From Clostridia bacterium (GTDB taxonomy: Bacteria; Bacillota; Clostridia; Lachnospirales; Lachnospiraceae), in contig CAJTAT010000002.1 in assembly GCA_910574475.1 (NCBI GenBank), forward strand, positions 249,078-313,077: a stretch of DNA of 64,000 nt, given 5' to 3'. This document shows, piece after piece, positions 34,737 to 43,499 of the stretch. Positions within the stretch are counted from its first letter, which is position 1. Every line of letters starts with the position of its first letter. Under the pieces are notes generated by a model. The model made no database searches and was not told the origin of the DNA. It saw nothing but the letters and a program-made list of their open reading frames with translations. The position numbers and the translations under genes are program-made.

Positions 34737-35972
34737 TCACCAGCTCCCAATTCCTGCCGCTTCCATTTTTGCTGTATGGGTTAAGATACCCTTCTTTTTC
34801 AATGTGCCTCTCACTCTGTCCCCTTTTTCACTATTATCCTCACATTCCTCAAAGGAAAAAAGTGTATTGAGCCGTATTTCTCCTTCCAGGAGGCCATCCA
34901 GCTCTGTAATCTCCAAAACTCTTCTACTTCTATCACGCAGCCGTCCCAAGTGAACAATCAAATCCACGCCAGAAGCAATCTGTCTGCGTATGGCAGACAA
35001 AGGCAGATCCATTCCCATCAGTGTCATAGTCTCCAGACGGCTCAGCATGTCTTGGGGGCTGTTGGCATGTCCTGTGCTTAGGGATCCGTCGTGACCCGTA
35101 TTCATGGCCTGTAGCATATCTATAGCCTCTGCCCCTCTCACCTCTCCTACGATAATGCGATCCGGACGCATACGCAGGGCTGACCGAATCAGATCCCGTA
35201 TGGTTATCTCATGATCTCCCTCCAGATTCGCATTGCGGGCTTCCAGAGTCACAAGGTTTTCTACCTTATCTAGCTTAAGCTCTGCGTTATCCTCTATGGT
35301 AATAATCCGCGCCTCCCGGGGAAGAAATTCTGACAAAGCATTTAAAAAAGTAGTCTTTCCCGATCCAGTTCCTCCGCTCACAAAAATGTTATATCCTGCC
35401 TCTACTGCCGAGTGCAAAAAGGACACGGCCTCCTCTGTGACAGATCCCCATTCTACTAATTGACTCATACGAACAGGCTGATTGGGGAATCTTCTAATCG
35501 TTATAACCGGGCCATTTAAGGCCACAGGGTCCAGAACCACATTCACCCTGGATCCATCCTCCAGCCGGGCATCTGCGATGGGGCTGGCCTTTGACACGCT
35601 TCGGTTGGAGAAGCTTACAATCTGCTGCACCACATCCTCCAACTTTTGCCTGGAAGAAAATTGCTTCTCCCACCGGCTTAAATGACCTTTCCTCTCCACA
35701 AAAATATTGGCGGGCCCATTTACCATAATCTCTGTCACCTCCGGGTCCTCCAAAAGCTCCTGAAGGAGATCCAACCTGCGCATCGTATAAAAAAGCTCCT
35801 TACGTATCCGCACTTTTTCCTGCAACAGCAGATATTCTCTGTCACTCCACGCAAAAATCTCTTCATCTATCAGCGCCAGAACCTCTTCGTCTGTCTGTTC
35901 TCTGGATAAATCCAGACGCTTTTGAACCTTTTCCTTTAAGGTCTGCTGTAAAGCTTCCCAGTTCGTTCTCAT
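34737..35972 (-). CDS. CpaF/TadA-type secretion ATPase
   Basis: A 411-residue hexameric ATPase of the Tad/type IV pilus family. The N-terminal domain has [22 protein letters not shown]. Walker A is [15 protein letters not shown], the Asp box [11 protein letters not shown], the Walker B region [15 protein letters not shown], and the His box [15 protein letters not shown], all intact. It powers assembly of a thin pilus or secretion of proteins. ATG 35972 overlaps the CpaE-like stop (ATGA) and has GGGGAG upstream. No pilin gene lies next to it. Confidence 0.93.
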   Translation of the reverse strand: MRTNWEALQQTLKEKVQKRLDLSREQTDEEVLALIDEEIFAWSDREYLLLQEKVRIRKELFYTMRRLDLLQELLEDPEVTEIMVNGPANIFVERKGHLSRWEKQFSSRQKLEDVVQQIVSFSNRSVSKASPIADARLEDGSRVNVVLDPVALNGPVITIRRFPNQPVRMSQLVEWGSVTEEAVSFLHSAVEAGYNIFVSGGTGSGKTTFLNALSEFLPREARIITIEDNAELKLDKVENLVTLEARNANLEGDHEITIRDLIRSALRMRPDRIIVGEVRGAEAIDMLQAMNTGHDGSLSTGHANSPQDMLSRLETMTLMGMDLPLSAIRRQIASGVDLIVHLGRLRDRSRRVLEITELDGLLEGEIRLNTLFSFEECEDNSEKGDRVRGTLKKKGILTHTAKMEAAGIGSW

Positions 35973-36937
35973 TCTTCTCCCCACGCCCTCCCTTCTGTCC
36001 GGGCAATAGTTTCCAGATTCTGTCCCCGGAAAAGCTGAATTTTTATTGTCTTTTTCTTCAATTCTTCTAAGTCCAACAGGGTTAAAATTTCTTCATATTG
36101 CAAAAGTTTTGCCTGGGCCGTCTCATCCTCACTGACAGGCATATAGATTTTTTCACATCGATCCATCAGCTCAAAAAGCCCATTTACCACTCCATCCAGA
36201 TCTAATATGACAAATTCATAATTCGTCTCCCGTCCCAAAGTCTCTAAAAGACATTCCCAATCCTCCAAAGTCACCTGATGCAACTCTATGGAGGATTTCA
36301 AAGGGGGGATATAGTCCAGACTTCCCATTTGCCGGATCATTCCCTCCAGCTTGCAGGCAAATGTTTGCTTTCCCTGTTTTAGAAAATACAAAAGTTCTGA
36401 CAGGGTCCAGCCGTCTCCATTCGGGTATAGAACTGGAAATCCTGAATATTCTTCCATATTTAGATACAAAGTCTTTTTCTGTTTCGCCAGTTCTTTTCCC
36501 AGCGCCAGAGCAAAGCTTGTCTTTCCCGTGCGCCCAATGGGAGAATAGACTCCTATGAGCCTCATATGTTCCAGACGCAAAGCTTTGCCCATCAGCGCCG
36601 GAGCTTGCTCTGCATAGACGTCCAGAACTTTGCGCAGAATCTTCTCGCAGGACTGGAATTTATAAACTGCCGGATATTCTGTCTCTCCACTCAAATATTC
36701 ATTGTCAGACAAGAGAATCACCTGGCCAAAATCTCCCTTTTCTGTGACATCCTGCAAGTAATCAGGGGGTATTAACAGGACATCCACCGGATTCTCCTGA
36801 ACAAATTTACAAAGCTTATCACAATCTGTAAATCCATGAACCGAAAAGAACGGTTCCCTTCTGTGGCTTGCGTACTCTGCAAACCGGCTGGTATAGTCTG
36901 CCTCCTGGTCGTAGATGACCATTCGTTTTCTTTTCAT
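35969..36937 (-). CDS. CpaE/TadZ-like ATPase (MinD-type)
   Basis: A 322-residue protein with a receiver-like N-terminal part (about 1-120) and a SIMIBI P-loop domain. The deviant Walker A is IGVYSPIGRTGKTSFALALG, followed by LYLNMEEYSGFPVLY and EFVILDLDGVVN. Such proteins position or regulate Tad machinery. The start ATG 36937 is preceded by AGGAGG 12 bases away; in-frame starts at 36961 (GTG, overlapping that site) and 36898 are alternatives. It is coupled to CpaF by an ATGA overlap. Confidence 0.8.
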   Translation of the reverse strand: MKRKRMVIYDQEADYTSRFAEYASHRREPFFSVHGFTDCDKLCKFVQENPVDVLLIPPDYLQDVTEKGDFGQVILLSDNEYLSGETEYPAVYKFQSCEKILRKVLDVYAEQAPALMGKALRLEHMRLIGVYSPIGRTGKTSFALALGKELAKQKKTLYLNMEEYSGFPVLYPNGDGWTLSELLYFLKQGKQTFACKLEGMIRQMGSLDYIPPLKSSIELHQVTLEDWECLLETLGRETNYEFVILDLDGVVNGLFELMDRCEKIYMPVSEDETAQAKLLQYEEILTLLDLEELKKKTIKIQLFRGQNLETIARTEGRAWGEE

Positions 36938-36942
36938 TTCCT

Positions 36943-37080
36943 TTAAAATCCTCCTACACACAACAACTCCCAGAATAACAGGGTAAGAGACAGATACGCC
37001 GCTCCCAGCACAAAGCTAAGGGCAAAAAGTCCCAGACACCAATAACGAAATTGTTGTTCCGTTCTAAAAAAAAGCGACAC
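36943..37080 (-). CDS. Small membrane protein, first gene of the Tad-like operon
   Basis: A 45-residue protein chosen from a longer open frame. GTG 37080 is preceded by AGGAGG with seven-base spacing, whereas the in-frame ATG codons upstream have no ribosome binding site. The product starts with a charged stretch and continues with a single hydrophobic segment (about residues 14-40, CLGLFALSFVLGAAYLSLTLLFW). I do not recognise the family. It lies five bases before the CpaE-like gene, so a role in the Tad-like machinery is possible. Confidence 0.5.
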   Translation of the reverse strand: MSLFFRTEQQFRYWCLGLFALSFVLGAAYLSLTLLFWELLCVGGF

Positions 37081-37280
37081 TTCACATCCTCCTGATTGAA
37101 AGCTCCGCTTCAGCCTTTCCAAATTACACCCTTCAAGGCTTTTGCTATTTTTAAATGGAATCATGGTTTGATTCAAACCAAAGAATCTGGCTGTGCCGGG
37201 ATCGGCCCAGCCCATATAGATAATGATCGATCACACGTCAATTATAGCGGCTCTTTTTACCCCTGTCTATTATTACTATT

Positions 37281-37472
37281 TCACAAAATTCCAAAGGCTG
37301 CAATCCCGTAAAGTAGCCCAAGGCCGCTGATTCCAAGGCTTCCGACTGTCAAAAGGGTCAGTGGATTTAATCCTACAAAAACTGCAACCTGCTGTGAAAT
37401 TAATACTGCATTTATAATCTGAATCCCAATGGCTCCAAACACCATACGAAGTAAAAAGTTTAAGATTTTCAT
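37281..37472 (-). CDS. BofA-family membrane protein (pro-sigma-K processing inhibitor-like)
   Basis: A 63-residue protein with two hydrophobic segments: ILNFLLRMVFGAIGIQIINAV and a C-terminal FVGLNPLTLLTVGSLGISGLGLLYGI. The second matches the BofA signature (G.N..T....G..G..GL). In Bacillus BofA sits in the forespore membrane and restrains the SpoIVFB protease that activates sigma-K. bofA is next to yaaL in many Firmicutes; here yaaL lies opposite, 138 bases away. A candidate mother-cell promoter lies upstream. Confidence 0.7.
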   Translation of the reverse strand: MKILNFLLRMVFGAIGIQIINAVLISQQVAVFVGLNPLTLLTVGSLGISGLGLLYGIAAFGIL

Positions 37473-37495
37473 GATGTTGTCCTGATTTTTTTATT

Positions 37496-37524
37496 ATTAT
37501 ATGGAATTTATATCCAATATATTC
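37496..37524 (-). promoter_or_regulatory. Candidate sporulation-type promoter of bofA
   Basis: Minus strand GAATATAT (37517-37524), 13 bases, then CATATAAT (37496-37503) resembles the sigma-E consensus (ATATT near -35, CATA---T near -10). The A/T-rich background makes chance matches likely. In Bacillus bofA is expressed in the mother cell, which fits. Confidence 0.35.
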
Positions 37525-37610
37525 TGATTTTTAGTATAAACCCCTGGATTCTTGCTTATACTTTTATTAGAGCAAGTACCTTTATTTATTTAGAAAGTGG
37601 GGTTTGTAGT

Positions 37611-37844
37611 ATGGGGCTTTTAAGAAAAGAACCGGTAGAAATCGAAGAATCCATTACAAAACGAAAGCTTTTAGAAGAGCTTGACATGACTAAAAATGCA
37701 CTGGATACCGCATATGCTAATTTTGAAGCAGTAGTAGATCCTGACCTGATTGACTGCTATACTTACGAAATCTACTCCGTACAAAAGCGTTACAAATTCC
37801 TGCTGGAACAGGCAAAGCAGTTGGATCTACAGACATTTTTCTAA
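37611..37844 (+). CDS. YaaL/DUF2508 family protein
   Basis: A 77-residue, highly charged helical protein. The pattern LLEELDMTKNALDTAYANF and the end KRYKFLLEQAKQLD match DUF2508 (YaaL of Bacillus), found between recR and bofA. Its function is unknown. AAGTGGGG stands upstream. It is the only plus-strand gene for about 15 kb and faces bofA head to head. No recR lies beside it here. A hairpin after the stop may end its transcript. Confidence 0.8.
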   Translation: MGLLRKEPVEIEESITKRKLLEELDMTKNALDTAYANFEAVVDPDLIDCYTYEIYSVQKRYKFLLEQAKQLDLQTFF

Positions 37845-37855
37845 CTTTCACTGAC

Positions 37856-37884
37856 AAAGTCCAGAGCCATACGCCCTGGACTTT
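37856..37884. terminator. Terminator hairpin between yaaL and the amidohydrolase gene
   Basis: A nine-bp stem AAAGTCCAG (37856-37864) with CTGGACTTT (37876-37884) around an 11-base loop. Each strand has a short T tract. It lies between convergent gene ends (yaaL plus, amidohydrolase minus) and can serve both. Confidence 0.7.
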
Positions 37885-37923
37885 ATCATATTTAGGTAAA
37901 ACATTCAAGGCTTTCTTGTCGAA

Positions 37924-38670
37924 CTATTTTAGGCCAAATACCTCTATAGCTGTCCCGGACAAGACTCGTTCCAGATCGGAGGTATTGGATATGGCTCTTC
38001 TGTATTTGGCCAGCTCCACAGGAATATTCTCCGCCACATCAGAGGAAAACATAAGTTTTGAACAGCCTACCTCTCTGATCATTCCCATCACAGAAGCAAT
38101 ATCCACCCAACTGGGCTCCAGATACACATTGTCATGTGTCTTTGCAATGTAAGTAGCTGTATTAATAGAGCCTCCTCCAGACCCTGCGTGGGCCATCACG
38201 ATCACCAGATCGGGAAAAGCTTCCGCACATTTTGCTACCTGAATGGGATCCGCAAAACTTCCTCCGTTGCCTGTATGTATCATCAAAGGCACTCCCAACT
38301 GCCGGACTATATCGCAGCAAGTCATACCATCTTTAGATGCCGGATTGACTGCATGGCCGATGGGGGTCATTTTCGCCGCCACAAATCCCAGTTCCTTTAC
38401 ACAGCGCTTCGTCTCTTCTGCATATTCCTCCGGGCGAAAATGTGGATTCATAGAAGCCATTCCCCAGAATTTTTTCTCTTTTCTCTGAGTCAGGCGGTAA
38501 ATGCGATCGTGAATCGCCTTGTATTCCTCCACATAGGGCCGGGGAATAAAGGGCTGTACCACCGCTCCATCCACGCCATATTCCTGATAGCTGGAAATCA
38601 GCAGTTCTTCATCATTATCCAGGTCAAATGCCACATCATATCCCAGATGTCCGTGTACATCAATAATCAT
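37924..38670 (-). CDS. Amidohydrolase-2 family metal-dependent hydrolase/decarboxylase
   Basis: A 248-residue TIM-barrel protein. The metal-binding HxH is at the very start (MIIDVHGHLGYD). Further ligands fall in LMIHTGNGGSF, VIVMAHAGSGGG and the terminal acidic residue in KLMFSSDVAENIP. Family members include uronate- and aromatic-acid lactonases/decarboxylases; the exact substrate is not readable. It is the last gene of the ABC-transporter operon, 32 bases after a permease, suggesting it acts on the imported compound or its product. Confidence 0.8.
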   Translation of the reverse strand: MIIDVHGHLGYDVAFDLDNDEELLISSYQEYGVDGAVVQPFIPRPYVEEYKAIHDRIYRLTQRKEKKFWGMASMNPHFRPEEYAEETKRCVKELGFVAAKMTPIGHAVNPASKDGMTCCDIVRQLGVPLMIHTGNGGSFADPIQVAKCAEAFPDLVIVMAHAGSGGGSINTATYIAKTHDNVYLEPSWVDIASVMGMIREVGCSKLMFSSDVAENIPVELAKYRRAISNTSDLERVLSGTAIEVFGLK

Positions 38671-38702
38671 AATAATCCCCCTAATGATAAGTTCAAGTCT
38701 TT

Positions 38703-39668
38703 TTACAGCTTAGAACTTCTGTTTTTAGAATTTTGTATGGTTGCGATCAGGACGGCAGCAAACAGAATGATTCCATATAGTACCTGCTGCATGGCCTGTG
38801 ACAGATTCAGGGCAGTCAATACAGAGAGGAGCACTGCGATTGTCATAGCTCCAGCCACAGTTCCCAGGTAGCTGCCACTTCCCCCTGACATTGCCACGCC
38901 GCCCAAAGCTACTGCCGCAATGGATTGGAACTGAAAGGGATTTCCCATGCCCAGATAAGCAGATCCCGTTTTCCCCAGGAGCATCAATCCTGCCAGCGCC
39001 GCGGACATTCCACTGATCCCATATGCAATGGCCTCTACCCGTTTTACGTGAATTCCAGAAAACTTGGCCACTGTCCGGTTGTTACCCAGAGCATAGAGAG
39101 CGCGTCCGTACCCCGTCTTTCGCAGAAGAAGCAAGACTATAACGGCCAGCACAATCCAGAACAAAAATGCCACAGAGATGCCAAAAAAGCTGCCTGTGGA
39201 CAGCACCTTCAGAATGTTAGGCGCTTGCCCTACAATGGAGCCTGAAGTTAAGCCTGTGACAGCTCCCTGAAGTATGGTGTTAGTCCCCAGAGTCATAACG
39301 ATAGATGGAATTCCCAGATAGGTTACACATATCCCATTTATCATTCCCAGCAAAAATCCCACTGTCAGGATACCAATGATTACAAGGCCAAAATCTGCGC
39401 CAGTAAATGTATTGGAGAAGGCAAAGGCCGCCATAGCCGCCCCATTAAAGATCCATGGAATGGACATATCAATACCGCCAGTGATAATAACAAGAGTCTG
39501 CCCAATAGCTGCCACTCCGATAATAGCCGCTTCTGCCAGAAGAACCTTAATATGCGATCCGCTGGCAAAGCCCGGCTTGAGAATCGAAATCAATGTAAAT
39601 AAGATTGCTACTATGAAATAGCGGGAGATTGTAGTACTATTTTTCTTCCAAAATAATTTTTTATCCAT
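38703..39668 (-). CDS. Ribose-type sugar ABC transporter permease (RbsC-like, second)
   Basis: A 321-residue membrane protein with about eight to ten hydrophobic segments. The RbsC-family signature ALGNNRTVAKFSGIHVKRVEAIAYGISG appears near residue 195 (given in part: VAKFSGIHVKRVEAIAYGIS), and AAVALGGVAMSGGSGSYLG precedes the C-terminus. It overlaps the other permease gene by eight bases. The pair probably forms a heterodimeric channel with the RbsA-like ATPase. Confidence 0.92.
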   Translation of the reverse strand: MDKKLFWKKNSTTISRYFIVAILFTLISILKPGFASGSHIKVLLAEAAIIGVAAIGQTLVIITGGIDMSIPWIFNGAAMAAFAFSNTFTGADFGLVIIGILTVGFLLGMINGICVTYLGIPSIVMTLGTNTILQGAVTGLTSGSIVGQAPNILKVLSTGSFFGISVAFLFWIVLAVIVLLLLRKTGYGRALYALGNNRTVAKFSGIHVKRVEAIAYGISGMSAALAGLMLLGKTGSAYLGMGNPFQFQSIAAVALGGVAMSGGSGSYLGTVAGAMTIAVLLSVLTALNLSQAMQQVLYGIILFAAVLIATIQNSKNRSSKL

Positions 39669-40638
39669 TCTTCTTTCCCCCCTTTTTCATGTCAATCACG
39701 GAGCACACGCCCACTGTCATCACCAGGAATACTCCCTGAAAAACCGTAGACCAAAAAGATTTTGCTCCCAGGAAGGTCAAAAGATCTTGTATCAGACGTA
39801 AAATATAAGCGCCAACTACCGTTCCTACTACTCCTCCCATACCGCCTGCCATGCTGGTCCCTCCGATTACTGATATGGTAATAGAGGGCATGGTCAGGGC
39901 ATCTCCCGCGTCTGGCGAACCTGACGCTAGCTGAGCCGTTCTCCACAGGCCTGCCAATGCCGCTAAGCCTCCAGACAGGGCAAACGTCATAATTTTCACT
40001 TTGGATACGTCAATTCCATTTAAAGCGCTGGCTTTTGCATTGCAGCCCACAGCATAGATATTGCGGACAAAACGTGTTCTCCGCATAAATACCCAGCCAG
40101 CCAGAATCAGGATCACAAGTATCATAGATAGTGAGAAGATACCAAAGTTATGTAACAGCCCGGACACATACCGCGCCGGCGGCTCCCCGCCATCAATTGG
40201 TAAAAGTTTTAACGCAATTCCCAAAAGCACATAGTTGACAGTAAAAGTAACCACAAAAGGCTGTACGTGAAAACGGGTGATAATCACTCCATTAAACATT
40301 CCAATCCCCACTCCCAGAGCAGCTATCAAAAGACTCATTAAAATCATTCCTGGGATGCTGTCCGGCATATAAAGGGCTGCTATGGAATTGCTTAGACAAA
40401 TAACGCCGCCAATAGACAGGTCGATACCGCCTGCCAGCAGAACGAGTGTCTGTCCAATCCCTCCCAGTAAAAGACATAGCTGCCCGTTTGTAATTGTAAT
40501 CAGCCGGGATGGTTTCATTAAGCTCGGCTGTACAAGATACATGATGATTAAAAAGAACACCAGCAGAACAAAAGAAACCACAGTTCTCTTCCCATCTGGC
40601 GTTATTTTGATCCGTCTGTCATAGTTTCTTTTTTGCAT
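39661..40638 (-). CDS. Ribose-type sugar ABC transporter permease (RbsC-like, first)
   Basis: A 325-residue membrane protein of the same family: LAGGIDLSIGGVICLSNSIA, AVGCNAKASALNGIDVSKVK and ISVIGGTSMAGGMGGVVGTV are the conserved segments. It follows the ATPase gene by 30 bases and is translationally coupled to the second permease. Two different permeases, instead of one RbsC, is a common variant in Clostridia. Confidence 0.92.
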   Translation of the reverse strand: MQKRNYDRRIKITPDGKRTVVSFVLLVFFLIIMYLVQPSLMKPSRLITITNGQLCLLLGGIGQTLVLLAGGIDLSIGGVICLSNSIAALYMPDSIPGMILMSLLIAALGVGIGMFNGVIITRFHVQPFVVTFTVNYVLLGIALKLLPIDGGEPPARYVSGLLHNFGIFSLSMILVILILAGWVFMRRTRFVRNIYAVGCNAKASALNGIDVSKVKIMTFALSGGLAALAGLWRTAQLASGSPDAGDALTMPSITISVIGGTSMAGGMGGVVGTVVGAYILRLIQDLLTFLGAKSFWSTVFQGVFLVMTVGVCSVIDMKKGGKKNG

Positions 40639-40668
40639 AACAACTACCTTTCTTTGGCCACAGGTCTT

Positions 40669-42156
40669 TTATACTGCAGCTTCACCTACAGAAACCCGAA
40701 TAATATTCTCCTCTGTCATAGCACTCCCGCACAAACGTTCCTTAAACTTCCCCTCAAACATGACGTAAATGCTGTTGCACATATGCACCAATTCCTCTGT
40801 ATCTGTGGAAAAGAAGAGGATGGCCTTCCCTTCCTGGCAATGGTCCAGCATAAGATTAAACATCTCTCTTTTTGTCCCCACATCAACGCCCCGGGTAATA
40901 TCGTACATCAGCAAAATATCCGGTCCTACTAGAAGCTGTTTGGCTAGAACTACTTTTTGCTGGTTGCCTCCTGACAGAGTAACAACGGGAACTTCCGGGG
41001 TATCTGTTTTTATCTGCAGCTTTTCTATCATTTCTGCCACAAGTTCATTTTCTTTGGTCGCACTTAAGAAGGGTCCTTTCCGGATCTTACTTAAGGACGC
41101 CAGTGTAATATTTTCCTTCACAGACAGGGGAAGAGCCAGTCCCTGGGAACCTCTGTCCTCTGGAATCAAAGCAATGCCATTTTTCAGGGCTGCAGAAGTA
41201 TCATGAAGCTTATGCTCTTTTCCCCTGATCAGGATTTTTCCGCCCACAGGCGCCGCCCCATACAGAGCTTCGAACAATGCCGCCTGTCCCTGTCCTGACA
41301 GTCCCCCTACGCCCAGGATTTCTCCTGCGTGCAGATCAAAAGAAATCCCATTCAGTTCATTGTTTCGCAAGTCCTCTACATGTAGCAGTACTTCCTCTGT
41401 CATGCAATCGCACCGCTCAGGATAATAACCTGCCATCTTGCGTCCCAGCATCAATGTCACCATCTGATCCGTGTCCATCTCGTCCCGCTTTGCCTCACAC
41501 ACACTTGTGCCATTGCGGAAAATAGTAATCCGTTCACAAATACTGTTGATTTCCTGGAGACGGTGGGAGATAAATATAATAATCTTTCCTTCTTTAGAAA
41601 GCTTTCTTACAAGTCCAAAAAGCCACTCCACATCTTTCTCTGTGAGAGCCGATGTGGCCTCATCCAATACTAAAATCTCAAAATCAAAGGCAAGAGCTTT
41701 CAAAATCTCGATTTTCTGACATTTGGCCAGAGGAATATCGCTTACATATTCATTGGCATCCAGATCTGTCACATCAAATTTCTCAAATAATGCTGCCGCT
41801 TTTTCCGTCAGACTCTTCAAAGTCTTTCTGCCAAATATACTCTCTCTGTCTGTCATAAACAGATTTTCAGCTACTGTGCCATTGGGGATCAGGCTCAACT
41901 CCTGGTGAACCACCCGTACACCTTCTTCCATAGCTTCCCGTGGGGTACGCCGGTGCATTTTTTTGCCAAACAGAATAACCTCGCCCTCGTCCTCTTTTTC
42001 CACGCCGCACAATATCTTGACCAGAGTGCTCTTTCCCGCGCCATTTTCTCCAAGCAGGCCCATGCAATCGCCCCGATTGGCTGAAAAATTGGCCTTTTCC
42101 AATGCATGGACATTGCCGAAGCTTTTAGAGATATGCCGCATTTCAAAATCAGCCAT
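40669..42156 (-). CDS. Sugar ABC transporter ATP-binding protein (RbsA/MglA-like, two ABC domains)
   Basis: A 495-residue tandem ABC ATPase. The first domain is complete: Walker A LLGENGAGKSTLVKIL, Walker B EILVLDEATSAL. The second, as usual for this family, has a degenerate Walker A (GLSGQGQAALFEAL) but a perfect signature LSGGNQQKVVLAKQL; its Walker B reads LLMYDITRGVDVG rather than LDEPTRG, so hydrolysis is probably carried out at one site. ATG 42156 is used, with AGGAGAGG five bases upstream. It lies 87 bases after the binding-protein gene. Confidence 0.93.
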   Translation of the reverse strand: MADFEMRHISKSFGNVHALEKANFSANRGDCMGLLGENGAGKSTLVKILCGVEKEDEGEVILFGKKMHRRTPREAMEEGVRVVHQELSLIPNGTVAENLFMTDRESIFGRKTLKSLTEKAAALFEKFDVTDLDANEYVSDIPLAKCQKIEILKALAFDFEILVLDEATSALTEKDVEWLFGLVRKLSKEGKIIIFISHRLQEINSICERITIFRNGTSVCEAKRDEMDTDQMVTLMLGRKMAGYYPERCDCMTEEVLLHVEDLRNNELNGISFDLHAGEILGVGGLSGQGQAALFEALYGAAPVGGKILIRGKEHKLHDTSAALKNGIALIPEDRGSQGLALPLSVKENITLASLSKIRKGPFLSATKENELVAEMIEKLQIKTDTPEVPVVTLSGGNQQKVVLAKQLLVGPDILLMYDITRGVDVGTKREMFNLMLDHCQEGKAILFFSTDTEELVHMCNSIYVMFEGKFKERLCGSAMTEENIIRVSVGEAAV

Positions 42157-42243
42157 AACAACCTCTCCTATTAACATTTAATATCATAATAGAATCGAGG
42201 GCGCCCTGGCCCTCGGATTCTTTTCTTTTCGTGCTGCGGCAAT

Positions 42244-43422
42244 TTATTTGCTTGCCATAAAATCTACTAAATCCTGAGCATCCACCTGAACGGGATAGTC
42301 TTTGGGCAGTACTGGCCACAGGAACTGATCCGGCCACTCAGAAGAATAATCTACGCCTTCCTCTGCTATCTTATATCCAACTCCAATCTCCTTGGAAGCA
42401 GCATCTACTGCAGTCATATCCATGCCGCCGTCTACCACTAAAATGTCTGGTGCAATGACTACATGTTGTTCTACTGTCTCGCCGTTTAATACTGCGATAG
42501 CTGTGTCCATAGCCATAACGCTCATTCCTACGTACCAGGGCGTAAATGCACCGATTACATTATTCTTTGCATTGGCGCTTACATTGCTGTTGTAAGTATC
42601 TCCATTACAGGGGACTGGATCAATGCCGGCGTCTTTACATGCATTGATGATAGCGGTTGAGTGAGACTGAGTGAAACATGCATCTACATCATTCGTAGCC
42701 AAAAGAGTACTGAACTCATTCTGAATGGTTCCCTCGTTAAATTCTCCGTCAAATTCTGCCACTACTTTAATATCAGGATAAGAATTGAATACGCCCATAG
42801 CTGTGTCATAAATTCCCTTTGATGTGGATGTGCTGGAAATCCCCCGATCCACTACAACATTTCCTGCTCCCCCAATTGACTCTGCAATAACAGTTGAAGT
42901 CAGCGCATAAGATTTTGAGCTGTCAATGGCAATGGAGTACGCCTTCTCGGAAGTTGAATTGCTGTCAAAAGTAACGACTACAATTCCCTTATCTACAGCC
43001 GCATCAATGGTTGTGTTTAGGCCGCTTTCTGAGCAGCAGTCAATAATAATGGCATCGTAATCCATTTCTATCAGGGACTCCAGAGAAGCCACCTGAGCTT
43101 CTACTGTATTGTCCGTATTGTAGATATCCAATACACATTTTGCCTTATATTCATCTGTGGCAGCTACCATCTCGGCAACTGCTTCCATCTCCTGACGCCA
43201 GCCGTTCTCCATATAAGAATTGCTCAATGCAATTTTGTATACTCCGTCAGATGAACCTGTCTCTGCCGGCGCTGTATCTTCTCCTTCGGTTGGCGCTGCA
43301 TCCTCTCCCTGTGATGCTGCCGGCGCCGCAGTTTCCTGTTCTGTCTCTTTACTTCCGCATCCGGCAAGTAGGGAAACCGCCATGGTCATTCCAAGAACAA
43401 GTGCTAAAAGTCGCTTTTTCAT
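42244..43422 (-). CDS. Sugar-binding lipoprotein of the ABC transporter (RbsB-like)
   Basis: A 392-residue secreted lipoprotein. The signal MKKRLLALVLGMTMAVSLLAGCGS ends with the lipobox LAGC; the mature protein begins with an acidic, Ala/Pro/Glu-rich linker (about residues 30-65). The periplasmic-binding fold follows: YKIALSNSYMENGWRQEM, DAIIIDCCSESGLNTTID, VDACFTQSHSTAI. In this wall type it is tethered to the outer membrane leaflet and delivers a sugar. The frame stays open 32 codons earlier, but only ATG 43422 has GAAGGG upstream and a signal peptide. The ligand is unknown. Confidence 0.92.
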   Translation of the reverse strand: MKKRLLALVLGMTMAVSLLAGCGSKETEQETAAPAASQGEDAAPTEGEDTAPAETGSSDGVYKIALSNSYMENGWRQEMEAVAEMVAATDEYKAKCVLDIYNTDNTVEAQVASLESLIEMDYDAIIIDCCSESGLNTTIDAAVDKGIVVVTFDSNSTSEKAYSIAIDSSKSYALTSTVIAESIGGAGNVVVDRGISSTSTSKGIYDTAMGVFNSYPDIKVVAEFDGEFNEGTIQNEFSTLLATNDVDACFTQSHSTAIINACKDAGIDPVPCNGDTYNSNVSANAKNNVIGAFTPWYVGMSVMAMDTAIAVLNGETVEQHVVIAPDILVVDGGMDMTAVDAASKEIGVGYKIAEEGVDYSSEWPDQFLWPVLPKDYPVQVDAQDLVDFMASK

Positions 43423-43472
43423 AATCTTTACCCTTCTTTCTTTTGTTTTATATTCTCTGTTAGGATATCTGT

Positions 43473-43499
43473 ATTTTACCCCCCCCCGGCTCCCGTCAA
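43473..43499 (-). promoter_or_regulatory. Promoter of the ABC-transporter operon with a nine-G spacer run
   Basis: Minus strand TTGACG (43494-43499), 15-base spacer including nine consecutive G (plus strand C 43479-43487), then TAAAAT (43473-43478). The -10 is about 50 bases before the lipoprotein start. Spacing is two bases below the ideal 17, and the G-run could slip to change it. Confidence 0.6.

Noticed and set aside
40669-42156. Degenerate second ATP site of the RbsA-like protein as evidence of a pseudogene
   Set aside because: A weakened Walker A in the second domain is normal for this family, and the signature motif LSGGNQQ is perfect.
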